Shown: piece after piece, positions 19,031 to 24,519 of the stretch
How the letters are laid out: the number at the start of each line of letters is the position of its first letter
How positions within the stretch are numbered: position 1 is the first letter of the stretch
NCBI GenBank assembly: GCA_011763485.2
Contig: JAANSK020202207.1
Coordinates: forward strand, 1-24,519
Reading direction: 5' to 3'
From: Isoetes engelmannii
Taxonomy: Eukaryota; Streptophyta; Lycopodiopsida; Isoetales; Isoetaceae
DNA: 24,519 nt
The notes under the pieces: model-generated
The model's database searches: none
What the model saw: only the letters and a program-made list of their open reading frames with translations
What the model was told of the DNA's origin: nothing
Program-made: the position numbers and the translations under genes

Positions 19031-21367
19031 TTACTGATCTTGAGTCTTCACCCGATGTGCAACGGCAGCAAGCAATGCAGTCTCAGCACGAGGGCTACTG
19101 GCATTGCTGCTACTATCAGAGAATGCCCCAAAGGGAGCCTTGGTGAGGACTGCAGTAGGGGAGGCAAGGTTGGAACCATTGTTCTTGGGACTATCTTCAG
19201 TCCATCCGTCAGGAAGAAGGGTAAGAGCAGAAGAACCTTTGTTGGTGCCAGAATGCAGGACCTCGCCTAAGGGTCCTCCGACAGAAGCAGCTTCAAGAGG
19301 GATCCAACTCTGTTGGTGATGTTGAGGGGGGCGATGGTGGAAGCCAAGGTTGATGCCGAGTCCAATGTCAGCATCGGGGTCATCATCAGCACGAGACATG
19401 GAGAGCTTGAGGGGTGAGAGGGTGAGCTTACCGCGAGAGGGAGACGGAGGGGAGGCATAATTGAGGAGAGAGGAGGAAGAGATGGAGAGCTGAGGGGGGT
19501 CAGGCTTGGGGTCAAGGTCGGGCCAAGACAGGGTAGAGGTGTCTCGGGTAGATCGGGGCCAGTCATCAAAGAAGTGGCGAAGGGGCTGCTCGTCGTCGAC
19601 GGGGCCGTCGCGGCCGATGGCGATAGCGTTGTAAATCCGTTGGCTGGGAACCCTAAATGAGTTGTATTGGAGAATCGAGTTCGGTTTCTCGGCCTCGCCC
19701 TGGACTTTCCACGCATCAACGGCTGGATGAGAAGCATTTCCATCCTGGAATATCTCTGCCCTATTCATGTATCTACAGCAAAATAAAAAACAGATCAAGA
19801 ACCCTAAAAAAATGAAGAACCCTAAAAACCTGGCAAAGATTTTTCGATCCGATCCTGCACAGATTTTTGATCTACTCACCAGAAACTGGTAATACCTGTA
19901 GTCTTTGCTCGCTGCCGGAATCGGTAGAGCATATTGATTCGTCGCAGTGGAGTCGCTGCTTAATCCGCCATAGCTTTTGCTTCCGAAGCTCGCATTCAAG
20001 CTTCCGGCAGATTTTACTCCCTGGGTTATGGCCGGATTCGTCGTAGAGCTCGAGATTTGTGAAGAATTTGAATTCGAAGCTCCGGAGGCTGCTGCCGCTG
20101 CAGCATTCTGATTCTCGGCGTTTTTTTTCGCCCGATTTCTTCCCCTGTGCATATGTCGGTCGCAATACTTTTGATCCGGCACAACCTCTTTGGAGCAGCG
20201 CCATTTTTTTCCATCGGTCCGGCGGCATCGCCCAGGCTCAGGATCGGGATTTGCAGCCATACCCAGATGGAAATTTCCCCATCCCACTGAAAAATATCCT
20301 CCAATTTTTAGTTTGATTGAACAACATGCTGCAGCGGCAGCCCAAAAACTTTTGCCAATTCAAAGGATAAAAACTGAGAAATTAACAGAAATATAAGAAC
20401 TTGGGCCTTACTTCTAAGCGCCGGATGAGTAATGAGGCCGCTTAGGGCAACACTGCGCCGGATCGGATTTAGCAGCTCCGGTGGCACATTTGCTCCGGCC
20501 ATCATATACTTAAAAATCAGAGCTTGGTGTTCTAATTCTGCCCATTGATTCGCTGTAAATGGGCTTCTCATCAATCCCTGCATACCCATATGATTTGCTA
20601 CCTCTCTGCTCATCAATCCTGTGAAAATGCGGATCAAACAGTCAGTTTTTGCTTGATCAGGGACAGAAATATTGATATTTCTACAGACAACCACAGATCG
20701 AAAGAACCCATTAATGAAAGTATAGAGAACTCAAAAATTTCTGTGTTATAGAAAATCTACTCAACAAAACGAAGCATTTAATCTACATTCTATGACGGAA
20801 TCAGAATACAAATCTTTAAAAAAAAAATCCCGACGAAGAACGCAATGGCAGAGAAGATTGGATTAAAACCCCAAAATCAATGCGGAAAGGAAAAATTTAC
20901 GATTTCTTCTACTACGGCAAGCAAGCTCGAGCATCAGAAGCAAAATGCAGGCAGATTTGCGAGCAGAACAGACCTGCGGAAGAATACTGATAGTTCTGCG
21001 GGTGATACGAGAAATTCCTGGCACCAAAACCAGAGGAATCAGAACGCAGAAATCGAGAATCCCCCATGTCCGCAGGCCCGATAAGAACAGGGGAATCCGA
21101 CAGGCACGAATTCGTAGGCGAACAAACCATCCGGCCATCGCCCACAAGGGAATTTGCGCGAAAAAGGACACCATTTCCATTCTGTCCTGCAGCGGCAGCG
21201 CTGTTCATGCCCATTTTTAAATACCCAAATGGCTCCTTTCTCGCTAGCTTATGAATCGACCCGCCCTGCTCATCCTCCATATCCATATCTGCCGCAGATC
21301 TGCATTGCTTCATCGAATAGGAACCCATCGTTGATCCGTTTGCTGTTGAATTTTGCACTAATTCCAT
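19031..21367 (-). CDS. GRF transcription factor (QLQ and WRC domains), four exons
   Basis: Coding exons on the minus strand are 21367-20974, 20618-20412, 20286-19896 and 19772-19031. All introns are GT-AG and the exons join in phase to 577 residues. The QLQ domain (about 151-187, Q156-x3-L160-x2-Q163) binds the GIF co-activator. The WRC domain (about 215-257) has the zinc C3H set C221, C231, C242, H245 and basic NLS-like segments for DNA binding. C-terminal GRF motifs follow: FFD ([10 protein letters not shown], 394-403), a TQL-like QLSIS (about 425), GGPLGEVL (496-503) and an SPTAVL...SPRAE tail. GRFs promote cell proliferation in leaves and meristems. The ATG at 21365-21367 is chosen because no upstream in-frame ATG exists. 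The sequence right after WRC, where most GRFs carry the miR396 target, does not match that site. Length is in the family range and no break is seen. Confidence 0.95.
19773..19895 (-). other. GRF intron 3, in-frame and open, with a second donor
   Basis: This 123-bp intron starts GTATTACC after CTACAG and ends GCTGTAG. Its length is a multiple of three and it has no stop in the exon frame, so retention would add 41 residues with a very hydrophobic run ([16 protein letters not shown]). A second donor, TG|GTGAGT at 19879, would extend exon 3 by 16 nt and shift the frame to a stop a few codons into exon 4. The donor at 19895 is chosen because it restores the conserved C-terminal motifs. Confidence 0.7.
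20124..20215 (-). other. WRC domain-coding region and start of the miR396-site position
   Basis: This span encodes the core of the WRC zinc-binding domain, including [20 protein letters not shown], and then RGRNRAKK. The C-x9-C-x10-C-x2-H spacing is exact. Downstream codons (to 20114) read AKKNAE where GRFs usually read SRKPVE. Confidence 0.85.
20287..20411 (-). other. GRF intron 2
   Basis: This 125-bp GT-AG intron lies between the QLQ and WRC exons. Its donor is GAA|GTAAGG and its acceptor TTTTTCAG. The split codon yields Met201, followed by the GWGNFHLG segment typical of GRFs between QLQ and WRC. Confidence 0.85.
20619..20973 (-). other. GRF intron 1
   Basis: This 355-bp GT-AG intron has donor CCGCAG|GTCTGT and acceptor TTTTCACAG. 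It splits a Gly codon (residue 132) just upstream of the QLQ exon. Confidence 0.8.
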
Positions 21368-21375
21368 GGATTTAG

Positions 21376-21432
21376 TCAAGCTCTGTTGCTTCCAATGCGG
21401 GAAAAAAGAGGAAATTTTTGCCCCGCTACCAT
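21376..21432 (-). other. Upstream ORF in the GRF leader (18 codons)
   Basis: An ATG at 21430-21432 opens MVAGQKFPLFSRIGSNRA and stops with TGA at 21376-21378, 8 nt before the main ATG. Both ATGs have the same CCATGG context, so the uORF could reduce initiation at the main start. Further short ATG frames lie near 21540-21550. The transcription start is inferred, not seen. Confidence 0.5.
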
Positions 21433-22075
21433 GGAAGAATGGGCCCCTGCACCTGCGGATTTGCCTTAAAATATGTATTCCAGGATTCGGTTTTTGTTTC
21501 CGTTATAATTGCCGGATGATTGAAGGCTTTGTCTGCACTTCAGCATGCATAAATCTACCTATTCTAAGATCTGCGGTATCTTCCGAGTGCAAATTCGAGC
21601 TTTTCTCACTGGATTAATGTGTCTGAAATGGAATGGGTCGGATTCAGCAAGCCAGAAATAGAACCAGAAAGGCAAAAATCGATGTTTGGAAGACAAAAAT
21701 CGATTCGGGCAGCAAGTAATTGGGCGTAAAGAAAAAAAAAATACTGTCAGAACGAAGTGTGCAACAGCGGCAGCCTGGGACTGGGAAGCTTCTGGCTATG
21801 GCGGAAGCATTGAACCCTTTTGCAGAAACAGAAAATCTGCGGGAGACAAATGCTGGTAAGGAAATCTAACACGCAGACTAAATACGAAGAGCCTGGAGGC
21901 GCTGCCGCTGCAGCACGGCGTGGATAAGAAACCAATCTCCGATCTGGGAAGCTCGAAAAGAGGAGGAATTAAGCGGCAAAAACTGGGTTAGATCCTTTGG
22001 GGCAGCTTAAGAATTGGAGTGTTGACCCGGTGCAGGATGTTACAGATGAGAACAGATCTGCTGCGCCTCTGTTCT

Positions 22076-22095
22076 GATGTGAATATATATTTGGT
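22076..22095 (-). promoter_or_regulatory. Candidate TATA box of the GRF gene
   Basis: On the minus strand CCAAATATATATTCAC contains TATATAT at about 22084-22090. Using it would give a leader of roughly 690 nt. Further upstream (22155-22250) the minus strand is GA-rich (GAGAGAGGAGAGAGAAAGC), like GAGA/BPC sites common in plant developmental genes. Confidence 0.4.
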
Positions 22096-22275
22096 CCTGA
22101 AGCAAACAGCTAGAAACCAAATACACAGCAAAAAAAGTGGCCCTCTAGACAAAGGATGAATATGAGAGAGAATTAGAGGGTCCCCTTATATCACATTTTT
22201 TTGTACCCTTGTATGCTTTCTCTCTCCTCTCTCTACTTGCCCTCCTTGGTTTGGCCCCTCCATATACCATATACC

Positions 22276-22444
22276 CGAGCGCCGTAAATAGCACATGCCG
22301 TCGTGTTTGAGCCCCCCCCTCCGAGGACGATAAAAACTTTATTCTATTCTATTCTTAAATTCAGAAAAATCCGCTACGTCCACAAAAATGCTGTGTATTT
22401 TCTTTTGGCTCAAACACGACAGCGCGAGATATTTAAGGCGCTCG
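22276..22444. mobile_element. MITE copy B, in the GRF upstream region
   Basis: This 169-bp relative of 11662-11850 has the same TIRs (CGAGCGCCGTAAATAGCACA... GTGTTTGAGCC and GGCTCAAACACGAC...GCGCTCG) and a shared interior (AAAAATCCG, CCACAAAAATGCTGTGT). A clear TSD is not seen; CCATATACC on the left only loosely matches CCGTATATC on the right. It sits about 0.9 kb upstream of the GRF ATG and about 180 bp upstream of the candidate TATA box. Confidence 0.8.
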
Positions 22445-22459
22445 CCTCCGTATATCCCG

Positions 22460-23061
22460 CATGTATCCTTGTAACTTGGTCTAACCTTACATTAGAACAT
22501 ACAAAAGCCTCCTCCATAATCAATGGGGCACTCCCAGTCTCCCTCTCTGGCACTTCCAGTCACAGCATGGAACTATATTATGTGGAGCATGCCTGTCGTG
22601 ATCCCGAACTACATTCTGTGGAGAGCATGCCTTTCTCTGTTGTCATCTAGGGTGAAATCTCGAGTATTCGTGTCTGCCTGTTAGCTGCTTCCTCTTCTTC
22701 CTGGTTTTGCCACCGCCATCACCACCACCACCACCGCTGATCCCATATATATCCTTGTAACTTTGTTTAACCATGCATTACAACATAAAAAGCCCCATAA
22801 TCTGTGGGGCACTCCCAGTCTCTCGAGTAACTTGGTTTAACCATGCATTATAACATAAAAAGCCCCATAAGTTGTGGGACACTCCCAGTCTCTCTGGCAC
22901 TTCGCGGCTAGTCGTAATATGGAACTACATTATGTAGAGCATGCATGTTGTCATATGGAACTACATTCTTTGGAGAGCATGCATCTCTCTATTGTCATGT
23001 GGGATGAAATCTTGAGTCATTTCGTGTCTACCTATTAGCTTCTTAATTCTTGTTGGTTTTG
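22460..23061. repeat. Local direct duplications upstream of GRF
   Basis: A unit of about 240 bp at 22460-22710 recurs at about 22826-23061. Both share CTTGTAAC- or GTAACTTGGT-like starts, GGGCACTCCCAGTCTC/GGACACTCCCAGTCTC, CTCTGGCACTTC, GGAACTA-ATTATGT-GAGCATGC and TTCGTGTCT-CCT-TTAGCT. A partial copy of the first 79 bp (22746-22824) lies directly before the second unit. Inside each unit GGAACTACATT...GAGCATGC is itself repeated. CCACCACCACCACC lies near 22720-22735. Confidence 0.8.
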
Positions 23062-24079
23062 ATGCTACTATTATTAATACCCCTAGTATTCTAAGGGGAC
23101 TCCTGAGCAATTGTCTTGAGTCTTTGTTTTGATTGCCCTGAAAAGCTAGTACAGGTCCATTGCCCCTAACTTCTTCTTTTTCTTTACCTCTACTGCCCTT
23201 CCCAAACTTCTATAATTTTAACGGTCTTTAAAATCCATTTTCTTACTTTATGTCGACGTTATAGGTAGAGATAATAACTAACTAGAAAAAGAAATCAGTT
23301 TTACTAATCTTATGAATTTTGAAATCTCATATGGGTTGGGGGAGGGGGGGAAGGGGGGGAGGAGAGAGAGAGAGAGTTTTTTTTTTTTTTTTTTTTTTAC
23401 GTCATACCATTTTTTTGGCAACATCCCTCTTGGGACAAGAGGAAGGAGAGAACTTGTAATGTTCGTTTAAGGTCAACTCATCGATCACTATGATGTTTTT
23501 ATGAATGAGTTCCCTAGTCTAAAAGAAGTCTATCGGCAGTAGTCATTATTGGTGTGGTGAATAAAGATAACTCTAAAATCACTCATTTTACTAATTAATA
23601 AAACGTGAAGGAAGAGGGGCATTTTGAAGGAAGACCAACCACTTCTTTAATGAGCATGAGGTTCTATCAGTATGTCTATGAGTATGAGTGAGTTTAGGCA
23701 CACTACTCTTAATGTTCTAGCCCTTGTTCTCTGAGATATTGGAGTTGTCTTTCCCTTGTTTTATGTCCTTAAATTTCTTATGATAGTACAACAGAGCACT
23801 AGGAAGTTAAGTTTATCTTTTATTCTACTTCATAGACCTTAGCTTCATAATTTTCTCCTCATGAAACAAAGAACCCATATGTGCTTCTTCTATTGCTTCA
23901 AATGCATCTAGTATTTACTTTTTTGCTTTACTTGTGCTAGGGCATATACCAAACTGGCTTTTTGTTGTTTTTATCACGCTTTGGACATGATTGTGACATG
24001 TTGCCTTCCCTTGCCTGCTTGGTATCCTTGTTCCCATCCTTACTTAGCATCACACAATGCTACACTTTTTCAATTGCAG
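23062..24079. other. Intergenic stretch with a low-complexity block
   Basis: 23336-23399 is a purine-rich block (G-runs then GAGAGAGA) ending in a T-run of about 24. The rest is T-rich with no recognised exon. 23930-24079 could be intron sequence in front of the candidate exon at 24080. Confidence 0.45.
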
Positions 24080-24210
24080 TGTGTTCTGATGATTGGAGGC
24101 AGCAAAAAGGGAACGTGATTACCAGAGAGAAGAATGAGGTGGGCCGCATCAGAGAAAGTGCATTTGGCCTGCCGGCCTCTAATTCAGTTGATCTTGACAG
24201 AGATAAATGA
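24080..24210 (+). CDS. Possible terminal exon of an unrecognised plus-strand gene
   Basis: A pyrimidine-rich tract (CACTTTTTCAATTGCAG) ends in a strong acceptor at 24079. It is followed by an open frame with protein-like composition, CSDDWRQQKGNVITREKNEV, continuing GRIRESAFGLPASNSVDLDR to a TGA at 24208-24210. The charged, low-AT sequence stands out from the flanks. No upstream exon was recognised within the window and the protein family is not known to me. It could be a real last exon, a stranded pseudo-exon, or chance. Confidence 0.3.
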
Positions 24211-24241
24211 TTCGATATGCACATGGGCTAAAACTTGGTCA

Positions 24242-24319
24242 GAACCAAGTCACCATTGTTATAACTGATGCCAAAGTCATGAACCAAGTCACCATTGTTA
24301 TAACTGATGCCAAAGTCAT
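24242..24319. repeat. Perfect 39-bp tandem duplication
   Basis: GAACCAAGTCACCATTGTTA and the following 19 bases are present twice head to tail (24242-24280 and 24281-24319) with no mismatch, so the duplication is recent or under conversion. It lies about 30 bp after the candidate exon stop. Confidence 0.95.
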
Positions 24320-24519
24320 GAATGTATAGAAGCAAGCATATGTATGAGACTAATGTTCAGCTGTTGCATAGATTCAAGCCGTCTTCACTTGATCCAGTCT
24401 TACATGCCATCATTGCAACGTGATGCACTTATGGCAATGTCATATATTGCAGAGTTTTATTAAATGTTATTTTCATTTAACACTCATCTTTTCTAATAGC
24501 TTTGAAAGTTGATGGTAAG
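24320..24519. other. AT-rich end of window
   Basis: Could be the 3' UTR or flank of the candidate exon. TTTTATTAAATG near 24455 is AT-rich like a plant 3' end, but no definite poly(A) signal is called. Confidence 0.3.

Noticed and set aside
20118-20130. A_AAA_AAC slippery heptamer in the GRF coding frame, suggesting programmed frameshifting
   Set aside because: The motif fits by chance in the A-run. No conserved downstream frame or clear pseudoknot was seen, and the zero frame continues through all known GRF motifs.
21747-21935. A 62-codon minus-strand frame in the GRF leader as a coding uORF
   Set aside because: It begins with TTG, not ATG, and its Ala run comes from the same GC-rich motif seen elsewhere in the locus.

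Overview
The window reads as nuclear DNA of a land plant, most likely a seed plant with a large, repeat-rich genome. It is AT-rich, full of nested and decayed transposable elements, and holds one clear host gene: a minus-strand GROWTH-REGULATING FACTOR (GRF) transcription factor with intact QLQ and WRC domains at 19031-21367. The species cannot be fixed from the sequence.

Layout. 1-503 is unassigned sequence with a G-run, a small hairpin and a 21-bp tandem repeat. 504-5479 is an old, heavily broken Ty3/Gypsy element (protease, reverse transcriptase, RNase H, integrase). Two younger insertions split it: a 670-bp solo LTR with a 5-bp target-site duplication (TSD; 1339-2008), and a 1740-bp gag-only, TR-GAG-like LTR element with its own 5-bp TSD (2180-3919). 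A reverse-oriented Ty1/Copia fragment follows (about 5480-7734), then a small MITE with a 9-bp TSD (7753-8009), then a 5'-truncated L1-type LINE on the minus strand with a 12-bp TSD (8249-9737). From 9750 to 19000 there is no convincing gene. That stretch holds a CpG-rich island, a second MITE family, a LINE 3'-end relic, two pentanucleotide microsatellites, an orphan heat-shock-element-like cluster and a complex interspersed repeat array (17690-18600).

The GRF gene has four coding exons that join in frame to 577 residues. Three things stand out. The position that holds the miR396 target in most GRFs is replaced by unrelated sequence. Intron 3 is short, a multiple of three and open, and it has a second, stronger-looking donor that would truncate the protein. 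The 5' leader carries an upstream ORF ending 8 nt before the main start. About 0.9 kb upstream of the start lies a second copy of the MITE found at 11662-11850, followed by locally duplicated sequence (22460-23061). A possible last exon of an unrecognised plus-strand gene is at 24080-24210.

No clearly new multi-gene system is visible. The most original signals are the predicted miR396 independence and splice architecture of the GRF gene, the gag-only element with triplicated polypurine-tract motifs, and the unclassified repeat array at 17690-18600.
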